Positions 1 through 8,764 of a stretch of DNA of 64,000 bases are shown here, in pieces (position 1 is the stretch's first letter; the number at the start of each line of letters is the position of its first letter). The position numbers and the translations under genes are program-made. The stretch is from CAYGTO01 sp964352815 (GTDB lineage: Bacteria; Pseudomonadota; Alphaproteobacteria; Rickettsiales; UBA3002), in the NCBI GenBank assembly GCA_964352815.1, contig CAYGTO010000001.1, positions 186,001 through 250,000 on the forward strand. The letters run 5' to 3'. A model generated the notes under the pieces. It saw only the letters and a program-made list of their open reading frames with translations. It was not told where the DNA came from and did no database searches.

Positions 1-567
1 GCCTTCCAAGAAAGCTGGTATGTTATTATCGGTGTCCCAATTGGACTTTTTATTCTGCATAAAGCACTATACCGATTATTCGAGGGCTATGCCTACAATA
101 CGGATGCGCTGACATTGAAGTTGCCGGTGTTAGGCCCCACTATGCGTAAGATTGATTTGGCCCGGTTTGTGCACTTCTTTGCGATCATGTTCCGTAGCGG
201 AATCGACATTCTTGATTCGCTAGACGCAGCCAATGGCGTTGTGAATAATCGCGTTATTAAACAGGCAATTCACACAGCAAGGCGTAGTATTGAGGAGGGT
301 AATTCTCTTACCGTGTCGCTTCGTTTGTCGAGTCAATTTCCAAATCTTGTGATTCGCATGTTTAAGGTGGGTGAAGATAGCGGTAATGTGAATGACGCGC
401 TTGAGAATATTACCTTTTTCTATAACCGCGAGGTGAATGACGCGGTGGATGGAATGGTCGGCATGGTGCAACCTACCATGACGGCGTTAATGGGAGGGTT
501 GATCTTCTGGGTGATCGCCGCTGTCTTTGGCCCGCTTTATCAATCGTTCCAGAATATGAATTTTTAA
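1..567 (+). CDS. pilC: Type IV pilus inner-membrane platform protein, PilC/GspF family (5' end missing)
   Basis: The frame is open from base 1, so this is the C-terminal 188 residues of a protein whose start lies outside the window. The family forms the inner-membrane platform on which the assembly and retraction ATPases act. A membrane segment is seen near the left edge (YVIIGVPIGLFIL), then a second GspF-type cytoplasmic repeat with FRSGIDILDSLDAA and FKVGEDSGNVNDALE, and a C-terminal membrane helix (TALMGGLIFWVIAAVFG). Genes for PilM/N-, PilO- and PilP-like proteins follow on the same strand and PilT and PilU lie nearby, so a pilus role is more likely than type II secretion. The internal TTG at 115 is not the true start. 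Confidence 0.85.
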   Translation, partial: AFQESWYVIIGVPIGLFILHKALYRLFEGYAYNTDALTLKLPVLGPTMRKIDLARFVHFFAIMFRSGIDILDSLDAANGVVNNRVIKQAIHTARRSIEEGNSLTVSLRLSSQFPNLVIRMFKVGEDSGNVNDALENITFFYNREVNDAVDGMVGMVQPTMTALMGGLIFWVIAAVFGPLYQSFQNMNF

Positions 568-588
568 GTGTAGGGTGCCATATAGGCC

Positions 589-2289
589 ATGATTGGACGA
601 AAACAGAATTCTGCATCAAGCGATTCACGTAATAGCAATGCGGGGGTGGTTGAAAAAGGCAAAGGGAAATTCGTTCTTCTCCTGGGCGATGAGGGAGCTA
701 TTCTTATCCTCACGCACAAGAAAAAAGTGGTGCGCCGTCTATATACAAACGATGCAGAGCCTGAACATGTAAAGTCGCTTGTTGAGCTGATGGAGAGTCA
801 TCCGAAATGTTCGGTATCCATCCTCCTTGATGTGCTTGATCAATCCTATACACGCCATACCATGCCGCCAGTGAGCGCGTTGAGTGTGAACCAATTGGTG
901 GCGAAGCGCTTGGAGAGGGATTTCTCTCCCGAAGATATTAAGGGTTATATCCCGTTAGGGCGCGAAAAGACTGGCCGAAAGGATTGGAACTTTCTTCTGA
1001 TCTCGATTCATCAGTCGGATCTTTTAAAAAAATGGCTCGATATCATTCTTGAGCTCCCGAACCCATTTGATGGGGTATATTTAACGCCGGTCGAAGGTCA
1101 GAATTATGTGAAGCAAATCCACTCGCGCTTGCCAAAGCTTGAGGGTGGAGAGACGCCAAGCTGGCAGATGCTTGTGAGCCATAATAAAGTGGGAGGCTTC
1201 CGGCAAATCGTGCTGCATGAAGGGAAGCTGTTTTTTACCCGGGTTGCCCAAGCCTCCGAGGATGATGCGCCTGCTGTAACGGCAGGTAATATTGAGCAAG
1301 AGATCATGAATACGATTGAATATCTCCGACGAATGGGATTTGGAGAGCAAGACGGGCTAGAGCTATTTATTGTCACCTCGCAAGAAATTAAAGAATGTGT
1401 TGATAATAATAAATTTGGTGCCGTGCGTGCAGAAGTGTTCACGCCTAATGAGGTCTCTGATTTGCTGGGCTTTCAGCAAGCGGCACTCTCAGGCGATCGC
1501 TATGGCGATATTGTAATGGGAACGACATTCTCGTCTCTTGGTAAGCGTGTTTTGAAGCTCAAACTACCCTATGCGGAAACATTGGCTAAGCTGTCTATGG
1601 GGCGTATGGCCTTGCGTGCTGCATCGGTCTTGATCGTGCTGGGTTCCATTGCCTTCTCGGCATTGGGGGTGGTGGATTATTTCTCGATGACGTCTAAGGT
1701 GGATGGGTTTACAAACCAAGAGAGTAGCAAGCGTTCAGAGCTTCAGCGAATTCAACAAATCTCTGCTGAGCTGCCTGCCGATGCAGGTCAGATCTCTGAA
1801 CTTGTATCCATATGGCAAGCCTTGCATGAGAGAAAGCCTGAGCCTCCGATAAGTTTTCTGCGACAGATTGCGAAACTAAAACAAGAAAATGTGCGTATCA
1901 CACAGTTTGAGTGGGATGCGAAAACCGCACTTGATCAGGCGGCTCCTCCTACGCAACAAAATCGAAACCTTAATGCGCAAACCCAGACTCAAGATGTGGG
2001 AGCGAACGCTGATGTGGTGGCAAAAATTACCCTTCAGTTCGTGCTCGAGGACCCAAGCGAAGAGGTGTTCATTCAAGAAGCGCAAGCCTATCAAGAGAAA
2101 GCGAGCGAATTGTTTAGTCAGTATGTTGTGACCTATGAGCGACCTTTGACCACAGAAAGCGAAGAGCCGCAGAGCATCGAAGTGAATTTTGATGAAATGC
2201 CGGATGGAAAGAAGATGCTAGCAGCCGATGAGCTTAGCATCACGATGGTAATTACTGGGCCGAAACCAGAAGAACCGGCACAGGGATAA
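589..2289 (+). CDS. PilM/PilN-like fused pilus assembly protein
   Basis: 566 residues. Residues 1-340 look like a cytoplasmic actin-like/PilM or GspL-type domain. One membrane helix follows near residues 345-365 (SVLIVLGSIAFSALGVV), then a periplasmic part with a coiled-coil stretch and a Gln/Asn-rich linker, as in PilN. In most type IV pilus systems PilM and PilN are separate proteins; here the order of parts suggests one fused chain, which is inference because sequence similarity is weak by eye. It begins 21 bases after the PilC-family gene and is followed 4 bases later by a PilO-like gene, which supports an operon and the role. It would link the cytoplasmic ATPase side to the periplasmic alignment complex. 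Confidence 0.6.
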   Translation: MIGRKQNSASSDSRNSNAGVVEKGKGKFVLLLGDEGAILILTHKKKVVRRLYTNDAEPEHVKSLVELMESHPKCSVSILLDVLDQSYTRHTMPPVSALSVNQLVAKRLERDFSPEDIKGYIPLGREKTGRKDWNFLLISIHQSDLLKKWLDIILELPNPFDGVYLTPVEGQNYVKQIHSRLPKLEGGETPSWQMLVSHNKVGGFRQIVLHEGKLFFTRVAQASEDDAPAVTAGNIEQEIMNTIEYLRRMGFGEQDGLELFIVTSQEIKECVDNNKFGAVRAEVFTPNEVSDLLGFQQAALSGDRYGDIVMGTTFSSLGKRVLKLKLPYAETLAKLSMGRMALRAASVLIVLGSIAFSALGVVDYFSMTSKVDGFTNQESSKRSELQRIQQISAELPADAGQISELVSIWQALHERKPEPPISFLRQIAKLKQENVRITQFEWDAKTALDQAAPPTQQNRNLNAQTQTQDVGANADVVAKITLQFVLEDPSEEVFIQEAQAYQEKASELFSQYVVTYERPLTTESEEPQSIEVNFDEMPDGKKMLAADELSITMVITGPKPEEPAQG

Positions 2290-2293
2290 TGAT

Positions 2294-2944
2294 ATGAGAA
2301 AGGACAAACAGCTCAAAAAAGCACTGATCAAGGACGGAGCTGTCACGGCGGTGATATTACTTGTCTTTGGAGGTGTTGCGTTTGGCGTGAGCATGATGGT
2401 CGGTGGTATGGCTGAAGAGGTGAAGAAAAAAGAATCGAATATTCGTCAAATCGAATCACAGATCAGCTCTATCAAGCGTAACTATGAGCAAGCGAATGTA
2501 TCCATTGAATTGTTCCAGAACATCAGCAATAAGGTAGCGGAGAATGCTCTTGAAATAGATTCCGAAGCATTACGCGAAGTGCTTATTCGTCTGCGTGATG
2601 AATATCGTTTGAGCAGACTCAGTCTCAAATACGAGCCTGTCTCAACCGAGCAAAACCCTTCGCTGAAAAATGTGCAAGGCGTTGACATGGAATATAATAA
2701 GGTGTTGCTTGAAGTAGGGGGAATTTCAGACGCGCATATCATTGGGTTTGTCGAAGCACTTAAGAGTGAGCTGAAAGGAATCAAACAATTCGATAATTTC
2801 TCTGTAGTCCGAAAAGAGGCATTTGGCAGTGATCTCTTTTACCGTATTAGTCAAGGCGCGACCCCCGAGATGGTAAGCGGCCAGATCAATTTTTACTGGA
2901 TTGGAATTACCGAGAAAAAGCCCGCTGAAGGAGAAACCGGATGA
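2294..2944 (+). CDS. PilO-like pilus alignment protein
   Basis: 216 residues with the layout of PilO/GspM: a short basic cytoplasmic start, one membrane helix (AVILLVFGGVAFGVSMMVGG, about residues 19-38), a coiled coil (about 40-85, EEVKKKESNIRQIESQ) and a periplasmic alpha/beta domain. In the family this protein pairs with PilN and holds PilP at the periplasmic face of the inner membrane. The start is 4 bases after the upstream stop and the end overlaps the next gene by 4 bases (ATGA), a typical translational coupling. The assignment rests on topology and gene order more than on a clear motif. Confidence 0.6.
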   Translation: MRKDKQLKKALIKDGAVTAVILLVFGGVAFGVSMMVGGMAEEVKKKESNIRQIESQISSIKRNYEQANVSIELFQNISNKVAENALEIDSEALREVLIRLRDEYRLSRLSLKYEPVSTEQNPSLKNVQGVDMEYNKVLLEVGGISDAHIIGFVEALKSELKGIKQFDNFSVVRKEAFGSDLFYRISQGATPEMVSGQINFYWIGITEKKPAEGETG

Positions 2945-3897
2945 TGCTGCGCTTTGCTTCGTACATCGGCGTTTGGCTTCTCATGGTGGTTCCTGTATGG
3001 GGCCAAGAGGCAGTTGAAGAGGAGCCGTTAGAAGCGCTCCAATCTGAACAACTGGTGACAGCGCAGCGCACCCAAATATCCATGGGAGAGAATTTGCCTT
3101 CTATTCTCTACATGGATGAAGACATTAATATGCTGCGTAAGGTGCTATCAGTCTATGAACTTGACGCTGATTATGATTTATCTTCGATCACACCAATCGG
3201 TGAGATTGATACGCAAACTACGGAAGACGGAGAGGTGCGAATCGCGTCACCACTTCCTAATTTCTATTTTAGCTCGATGATATACCGTAATGCGAGTGAC
3301 TGGGCAGCATGGATCAACGGGCAGCGTTATTCACCGCAATCAGAGCGCCTTGATTTCAAAGTAGAACTATTAGAAAAAGATTTGCTGCAGATCGCATGGA
3401 AACCCGAAGCGCAACTGCCCGAAGTAATTGAAATATGGCAGAAGCGTAATGAGCGCACGGTTGGTTCTGATATAACACATCGTACGGCAATCATGTCAAA
3501 AAATGTCATGTTCAATATTACCGAAGGCGTCTTGACGTTTACCTTGCGTCCAAACCAAACGTTTGTAACACCAGCATTAAAGGTAATCGAAGGGGCGTAT
3601 AACTCTCCCTCGCTTGCCGTTGGAGATGGAGGACGAAGAGATGAAGCAATGCAAAGCCCTGTAGATGTCGGCTTAACGCTACCCATTAGCAATGCTACCC
3701 CTCCATCCCAGCTTACATCGCAAGCACAGCAGCTCCAGACGCTTATTCAACAAAGCTTGGCAGCACAAGGAAAAGCGAATACCGCGCCACCGCCACCACC
3801 TGAGAATCCGCCTCAGCAGCAGCCTGTCATGCAGCAGCAGATGCTCGACGCAATTCAAGAACAGGTGTTGCAGAACTTATTTGCACCACAAAACTAG
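2941..3897 (+). CDS. Secreted PilP/GspB-like pilus accessory protein
   Basis: 318 residues. The N-terminus is a signal peptide (FASYIGVWLLMVVPVWG, cut near residue 21). The central part has the pattern IYRNASDWAAWINGQRY, resembling the small periplasmic domain of GspB/MshK/PilP-type proteins, where a short beta-rich domain contacts secretin or pseudopilus parts. The C-terminal 60 residues are Gln/Pro-rich (PPPPPENPPQQQP) and likely unstructured. It overlaps the PilO-like gene by 4 bases and ends the pilus run on this strand. Exact family uncertain; the periplasmic location and pilus link are the firm parts. Confidence 0.5.
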   Translation: MMLRFASYIGVWLLMVVPVWGQEAVEEEPLEALQSEQLVTAQRTQISMGENLPSILYMDEDINMLRKVLSVYELDADYDLSSITPIGEIDTQTTEDGEVRIASPLPNFYFSSMIYRNASDWAAWINGQRYSPQSERLDFKVELLEKDLLQIAWKPEAQLPEVIEIWQKRNERTVGSDITHRTAIMSKNVMFNITEGVLTFTLRPNQTFVTPALKVIEGAYNSPSLAVGDGGRRDEAMQSPVDVGLTLPISNATPPSQLTSQAQQLQTLIQQSLAAQGKANTAPPPPPENPPQQQPVMQQQMLDAIQEQVLQNLFAPQN

Positions 3898-3971
3898 AGA
3901 TGGGATGGATCGCGCCTTAGGCTTGAAAAGCGGAGTTTTGTTGTTATTTTCACAATGAGAAAGAGAGTGTC

Positions 3972-4700
3972 ATGGTAGAAACAAACGCGTCCCCTTTATC
4001 CATTAAAAGTCTCAGTAAAACATTTGGAAAACAGACTGTTTTGTGTGACGTATCATTAGATCTGAAACAAGGTGAGATCTTTGGTTTGATTGGATTGAAC
4101 GGGGTAGGTAAAACCACCATGATCAAAGCCATGCTTGATCTTCTGAAGGCCGATGGTGGCGAGATTTATATGCATGGCGTGCGATCAACGGAAGTGGCGG
4201 CACGGAAACATATTTCTTATTTACCTGAAAAATTCCAGCCGCCGCGCCAGCTGAAAGGCACCGAATATCTTTCTTTGGCACTGTCTTACTACAAGCGCAA
4301 ACTCGATGTAGCGCGCGCGCGCGAAATGGCGTCGATGCTTGATCTTGACCCCGAGAAATTAAGTCAAAAAATTGGCACCTATTCCAAGGGAATGGGGCAA
4401 AAGCTTGGGCTGGTCGGTGCGTTTATGGTGGATCAGCCTTTCCTGATTCTTGATGAACCGATGAGTGGCCTAGACCCGAGCGCGCGTATTAAGCTGAAGA
4501 ATATGATGCTGGAGATGCGTAAAGAAGGAAAAACGATTTTCTTTAGTTCGCACATCCTTGCAGATATTGATGAAATTTGTGATCGTATTGGGGTGATTCA
4601 TGATGCGAAGCTGATTTATGTGGGCACCCCGTCGGAGTTTAAACCGACTTACAAAGAAGAGTCACTCGAGCGTGCCTTCTTAAAAGCGATTGCTGCATAA
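3972..4700 (+). CDS. ABC transporter ATP-binding protein
   Basis: 242 residues forming one complete nucleotide-binding domain: Walker A GLNGVGKTT (about residues 43-51), the signature YSKGMGQKLGL, Walker B FLILDEPMSGLDP and the switch histidine in FFSSHILAD. Similarity is to the DrrA/CcmA group of export-type ATPases that pair with a separate permease. No permease gene lies next to it, so the substrate cannot be told. A 74-base gap separates it from the pilus operon; its stop codon directly abuts the stop of the convergent pilU-like gene. Confidence 0.85.
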   Translation: MVETNASPLSIKSLSKTFGKQTVLCDVSLDLKQGEIFGLIGLNGVGKTTMIKAMLDLLKADGGEIYMHGVRSTEVAARKHISYLPEKFQPPRQLKGTEYLSLALSYYKRKLDVARAREMASMLDLDPEKLSQKIGTYSKGMGQKLGLVGAFMVDQPFLILDEPMSGLDPSARIKLKNMMLEMRKEGKTIFFSSHILADIDEICDRIGVIHDAKLIYVGTPSEFKPTYKEESLERAFLKAIAA

Positions 4701-5828
4701 TTAATAGATATCGTCTTCACTCTCTGACACGCGAATATCTTTGGCGTGTGCGGCGCCCTGTTCTTGACGAATCCGCAGGCGCACATTGGCCGGGTTGTCA
4801 GCCTGAGCAATCGCGACCTCTTCGGTAATTTCACCGGATTGTGACAGCGCAAAGAGCGCTTGGTCAAAGCTTTGCATACCAACATCAGCGTTACGTTCAA
4901 TCAGCTCTTTCAATTTACGGATGCTACCTTCTTCAATGAGCTGTTTGATCGCGCCTTCGTTCAACAAGATCTCTAGGGCTAGCGAACGATTGCCCTGTAT
5001 ATTGTTCACCAAACGCTGTGCCACAATGGCCTTCAGATTGAGTGACAAAGTGAGCAGCACTTGGTGCTGCTTTTCCTCTGGGAAAAAACTCACGATACGC
5101 TCGATGGCTTGGTTCGAGTTATTCGCATGCAGTGTGGCAAAGACGAGGTGGCCGGTTTCCGAGAAATTAACCGCATGTTCCATGGTTTCACGGTCTCGAA
5201 TTTCACCGATCAAAAGCACATCTGGTCGTTGGCGTAGTGCGTTCTTGAGTGCCATACCATAGGAATAGGTGTCGATGCCAACATCACGCTGCGTAATGAT
5301 ACATCCTTGATGTGCATGAACAAATTCGATCGGATCTTCAATCGTGATAATATGGCCAGAGCCGTGTAGATTACGATGGCCAATTAGTGATGCAAGTGTT
5401 GTCGATTTACCGCTACCGGTTCCGCCTACGATCAAAATCAGGCCGCGTTCCGCCATGGCCAGATCACCTAGCAGGGAAGGAAGTTTTAGCTCCTCAAGCG
5501 TGGGAATATCCGTGTTGATCCGGCGCAAGACGATCCCTGTGTTCATTTGCTGGCGAAACACATTCACCCGGAAACGGGAGTTACTGTCAGGTTGAATCGC
5601 AGAATTGAATTCAAGAGTATCTTCAAATTCACCGCGTTGTTCATCATCAAGCAGTTCGTTTAAAAATGTCTCGATATGCTCATCGGTCAAGAGATCCGGG
5701 TTTGCAGACACAATCTTGTTATCGATGCGCAGGCTTGGTGGGCATCCGACTGTGAGGTACAAATCAGACGCATGATGCTTTTCCATCAAGATCAGATACT
5801 CGGATAAGAGCGGATAGTCTTGGCTCAT
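4701..5828 (-). CDS. pilU: Type IV pilus retraction ATPase PilU-like
   Basis: 375 residues of the PilT/PilU secretion-ATPase family. Walker A GGTGSGKSTT (about 134-143), the Asp box region LLIGEIRDRETME and the His box ETGHLVFATLHANN are all seen. Together with PilT it powers pilus retraction from the cytoplasmic face. It is the second gene after a PilT homologue (gap 15 bases), the usual pilT-pilU order, and its C-terminal acidic tail (SESEDDIY) differs from PilT. It is a near paralogue of its neighbour, so the PilU name rests on gene order and tail. Confidence 0.85.
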   Translation of the reverse strand: MSQDYPLLSEYLILMEKHHASDLYLTVGCPPSLRIDNKIVSANPDLLTDEHIETFLNELLDDEQRGEFEDTLEFNSAIQPDSNSRFRVNVFRQQMNTGIVLRRINTDIPTLEELKLPSLLGDLAMAERGLILIVGGTGSGKSTTLASLIGHRNLHGSGHIITIEDPIEFVHAHQGCIITQRDVGIDTYSYGMALKNALRQRPDVLLIGEIRDRETMEHAVNFSETGHLVFATLHANNSNQAIERIVSFFPEEKQHQVLLTLSLNLKAIVAQRLVNNIQGNRSLALEILLNEGAIKQLIEEGSIRKLKELIERNADVGMQSFDQALFALSQSGEITEEVAIAQADNPANVRLRIRQEQGAAHAKDIRVSESEDDIY

Positions 5829-5843
5829 AAGGCCACCTTTTCC

Positions 5844-6938
5844 CTAGAAGCCCGACGCTTGGCGCTTCATGCCGCCAGTGCTAGTTGATTTTTTCTCATC
5901 ATCATCGTCATTCGCTGCATTGATCGCAGTTTTCGCGGCTTCGGCCGTGATCACTTCATTTTCAAGTAGCTGGTAAACGGAATCTTTCATTGTCGACATG
6001 CCCAGTTTTGATCCCATCTGCATGATGGAATAAATTTGCGGAACTTTGGCCTCACGAATCAGGTTACGCACTGCCGGGGTGGCCAGTAGCACTTCATGGG
6101 CAGCGACACGCCCGCTACCATCGGCTTTCTTAATCAGAGTTTGCGTGATGATCGCTTCCAGCGAAACCGAAAGCATGGCACGCACCATTTCTTTTTCGCC
6201 AGCAGGGAAGACATCAATAATACGGTCGATGGTTTTCGGCGCTGAACTTGTGTGCAAAGTCCCCATTACTAAGTGACCAGTTTCGGCCGCGGTCATGGCA
6301 AGTTGAATCGTTTCCATATCGCGCATCTCACCAACGAGAATAATATCGGGATCTTCGCGGAGTGCGCTTTTCAAGGCACGGGCAAAAGAGGTCGTACTGG
6401 CGCCAACCTCGCGGTGGTTAATTAGCGATTGTTTCGAGGTATGTACGAATTCCACCGGGTCTTCAATGGTCAGAATATGTTTGGCGTAATTCGCATTGAT
6501 GTGGTCAACCATCGATGCAAGAGTTGTCGATTTACCGCTTCCGGTCGGACCAGTAACCAGAATAAGGCCTTTATTAAGTTCACACAGCTCTTTGAAATTT
6601 GCCGGTGCGCCGACTTGCTCTAGGGTTAGGATTTCGGTGGGGATCACACGGAAAACGGCTGCGGGGCCATTGATCGTATGAAATGCATTCACACGAAAGC
6701 GCATTTCTTCACCAAAGGCGAGGGAGAAATCAATCTCAAGTTCGCTCTCATAGCGTGAGCGTTGGTCTTCCGTCATGATAGCAAAGAGCATCTGTTTCAG
6801 CTGATCTGCCTCAAGAGGGGGGCATTTCACATAAACAATGTCACCATTCACCCGCATCACAGGCGGGTTTTTCACGGTGATGTGAAGGTCAGACGCTTTG
6901 TTCTTCGTCGTCGCGACCAATAAATCGGTAATTTCCAT
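5844..6938 (-). CDS. pilT: Type IV pilus twitching motility ATPase PilT
   Basis: The start MEITDLLVATTKNKASDLHI is preferred over an upstream ATG at 6968 because GGGAG lies about 7 bases before it and PilT proteins begin in this way; this gives 364 residues. Motifs: Walker A GPTGSGKSTT, Asp box LREDPDIILVGEMRD, Walker B/His box TAAETGHLVMGTLHTSSA, and the C-terminal AIRNLIRE-like stretch (TPAVRNLIREAKVPQ), which in PilT carries residues needed for retraction. It hydrolyses ATP as a hexamer to depolymerise pilin into the membrane. The tail is longer than usual and acidic (NDDDDEKK). Transcribed with pilU. Confidence 0.92.
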   Translation of the reverse strand: MEITDLLVATTKNKASDLHITVKNPPVMRVNGDIVYVKCPPLEADQLKQMLFAIMTEDQRSRYESELEIDFSLAFGEEMRFRVNAFHTINGPAAVFRVIPTEILTLEQVGAPANFKELCELNKGLILVTGPTGSGKSTTLASMVDHINANYAKHILTIEDPVEFVHTSKQSLINHREVGASTTSFARALKSALREDPDIILVGEMRDMETIQLAMTAAETGHLVMGTLHTSSAPKTIDRIIDVFPAGEKEMVRAMLSVSLEAIITQTLIKKADGSGRVAAHEVLLATPAVRNLIREAKVPQIYSIMQMGSKLGMSTMKDSVYQLLENEVITAEAAKTAINAANDDDDEKKSTSTGGMKRQASGF

Positions 6939-7016
6939 AGCTTCTCCCTGTGCCAAAGAATCATGCATTTCAAGGCATTAGAATGAGTCCTTATCGGGGA
7001 GCCGCAACCACGCCTT

Positions 7017-8528
7017 TTATGTCTTGTTAGCCTTATTAGACGCGATAAAGGTTAATCTTTCCTGAATATCATCCACATTTGCAGGAATTTTTTGACCTTG
7101 AAGCGATGCACGAATTAATGAGACGTAGAGTTGTTGGGCTCCCCGGTAATCTTCTTGCTCGTCTAAAATGACAGCATAATTATACCGGTAGACAAGATTC
7201 TCGGGCTCAAGCAGGACGGCACGTGCAATCGCATTGCGTGCATCTTCATAGCGCCCAATTCGTTGATATACCATAGCAATTTGGGCGTATCCAGGGGCAA
7301 ATTCAGGGTTAGATGCGAGTAATTTCCCCAGGTATGGCAGCGCTTCTTCCGGAGATTCCTCTGCGACTAATGCAAGGAAGTTATTCACCCCTTCCTTGTG
7401 GTGGTGATTGATGCGAAGCAATGTGCCATAAAATTCTTTCGCCTGTGGGATATTCCCTAGGCGTTGATAGAGTGTCGCCAGCCCAAAAAGGGCGTCTTGG
7501 TTGCGAGGCGCATTCTTCAATACATCTTGATAGATGAGGGTTGCGAGTGCGGTGTCGCCAGCAAGAATAGCGTTATAGGCGCGCTGTAGTTCAGAGTTTA
7601 CACTGTATGGCTGCTTACGTACTGCGATGGACATGCCCAAACTATCCGTGCGTGCCACTTCTTCTTCCGCATCCCCAAGTTCAGTGAGTGACGTCACATC
7701 TGGTGTGACCCGGTCGATCGCGACAGGGCCGCTAGGTCCTCTCTGATTATGTGGCTGAATCAAGCGCGGGAGCTTCGAAAGGATCGTTTGCGTTTGATCA
7801 TCGAGTTTACTGACGGGCTCAGCCTGGCCGAGCCGCATTTCTTCTGCCACAGAGGGAACATCGGTCCCTTCCATGCTGTATTCTTTTGGGGCGTCCACAA
7901 CACTCATCGTTGCTTTCGGGGTGTCACCATCTAAAGTAGGCGTACTATTCAACAGTGCATCCACCATCTCAGGGCCGTTCTGGGGCTGGAATGTCACCGG
8001 TCGTTGAAATGATTCAGGTGGCTGCTCGAGCGGTATTCGCCGTTCTTCGGCAACAGCTCTCGCTTGTGCACGGACTTGTTCGATACGTTCCTGGCTAATC
8101 ACCGGAGGTGTTGGCGCAGGGCCAGGCTCAACATCTTGATAAGTGGGGCGGTAGCTATATTGCGGTGTGCTTGGCTGGGTTGCGGGGACGGATGGGCCTA
8201 TTCCTCCTTCAAATACATACTCATTTTGTGCAGGTTGCGTATTCGTGAAACTCTCACCGGAAGGGGTATAGGTGGGGGCGTTATAGAGTGGCTGAATCGG
8301 CGGCAGCGATGGGGTACGGCTCGGAGCCACGTAACCCGGTGTGTTAGGGGAGGCGGAGTAAGGGTTCGCACCGGCGCGGCGCTGAACATACGGGGATTGC
8401 TGATAATTATAGCCCTGGGAATAGGATAGATCTGGGTATGTCGAGGCGAGCGCTGTGAGCGAGATGCAGGCTACCAGTGGTGAAACCGATCCCTTTTTAA
8501 GCCACAGTGTTTGCTGTTTTTTCAGCAC
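7017..8528 (-). CDS. Exported tetratricopeptide repeat protein
   Basis: 503 residues. A long basic N-terminus followed by VACISLTALAS suggests a signal sequence. Residues about 30-160 are Pro/Tyr/Gln-rich low complexity (repeated TP, PSTP, SYRPTY). Residues about 310-470 carry at least four TPR-like helical repeats, for example AYNAILAGDTALATLIYQDV, DALFGLATLYQRLGNIPQAK and PGYAQIAMVYQRIGRYEDAR. In pilus systems exported TPR proteins (PilF/PilW-like, TadD) help secretin assembly; the place next to pilT suggests this but the Pro-rich half is not typical. Function not established. Confidence 0.6.
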   Translation of the reverse strand: MLKKQQTLWLKKGSVSPLVACISLTALASTYPDLSYSQGYNYQQSPYVQRRAGANPYSASPNTPGYVAPSRTPSLPPIQPLYNAPTYTPSGESFTNTQPAQNEYVFEGGIGPSVPATQPSTPQYSYRPTYQDVEPGPAPTPPVISQERIEQVRAQARAVAEERRIPLEQPPESFQRPVTFQPQNGPEMVDALLNSTPTLDGDTPKATMSVVDAPKEYSMEGTDVPSVAEEMRLGQAEPVSKLDDQTQTILSKLPRLIQPHNQRGPSGPVAIDRVTPDVTSLTELGDAEEEVARTDSLGMSIAVRKQPYSVNSELQRAYNAILAGDTALATLIYQDVLKNAPRNQDALFGLATLYQRLGNIPQAKEFYGTLLRINHHHKEGVNNFLALVAEESPEEALPYLGKLLASNPEFAPGYAQIAMVYQRIGRYEDARNAIARAVLLEPENLVYRYNYAVILDEQEDYRGAQQLYVSLIRASLQGQKIPANVDDIQERLTFIASNKANKT

Positions 8529-8764
8529 AGTAATGATGTTCCTAGCCCCGATATATCTTATATAGTATAAGAAATATTCCTATACCCCAATATATAGATG
8601 CCCTGAAAAGGGCGATTTCATCCAGTGCTCTCAGCCTCTTATCCCCACCGGATCGTCTGAATGTGTACAAGCTGGGGATAAGTAAGCGGCGTGTTTCTGG
8701 CACGATGATTGCGAGTTTTTCTCCATAAAAGATTAATAAGGGCTAGATAGACAAAGGAGGCGCC
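8529..8764. promoter_or_regulatory. Divergent intergenic region, AT-rich with short palindromes
   Basis: This 236-base gap lies between the divergently read TPR gene and the M23-like gene, so it must hold promoters for both. It contains an AT-rich stretch around 8550-8600 with runs such as TATATCTTATATAGTATAAG, and an inverted pair TTATCCCCA (about 8640) / TGGGGATAA (about 8682). An AAAGGAGG ribosome site at about 8753-8760 precedes the M23-like start. No specific regulator site can be named. Confidence 0.4.
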
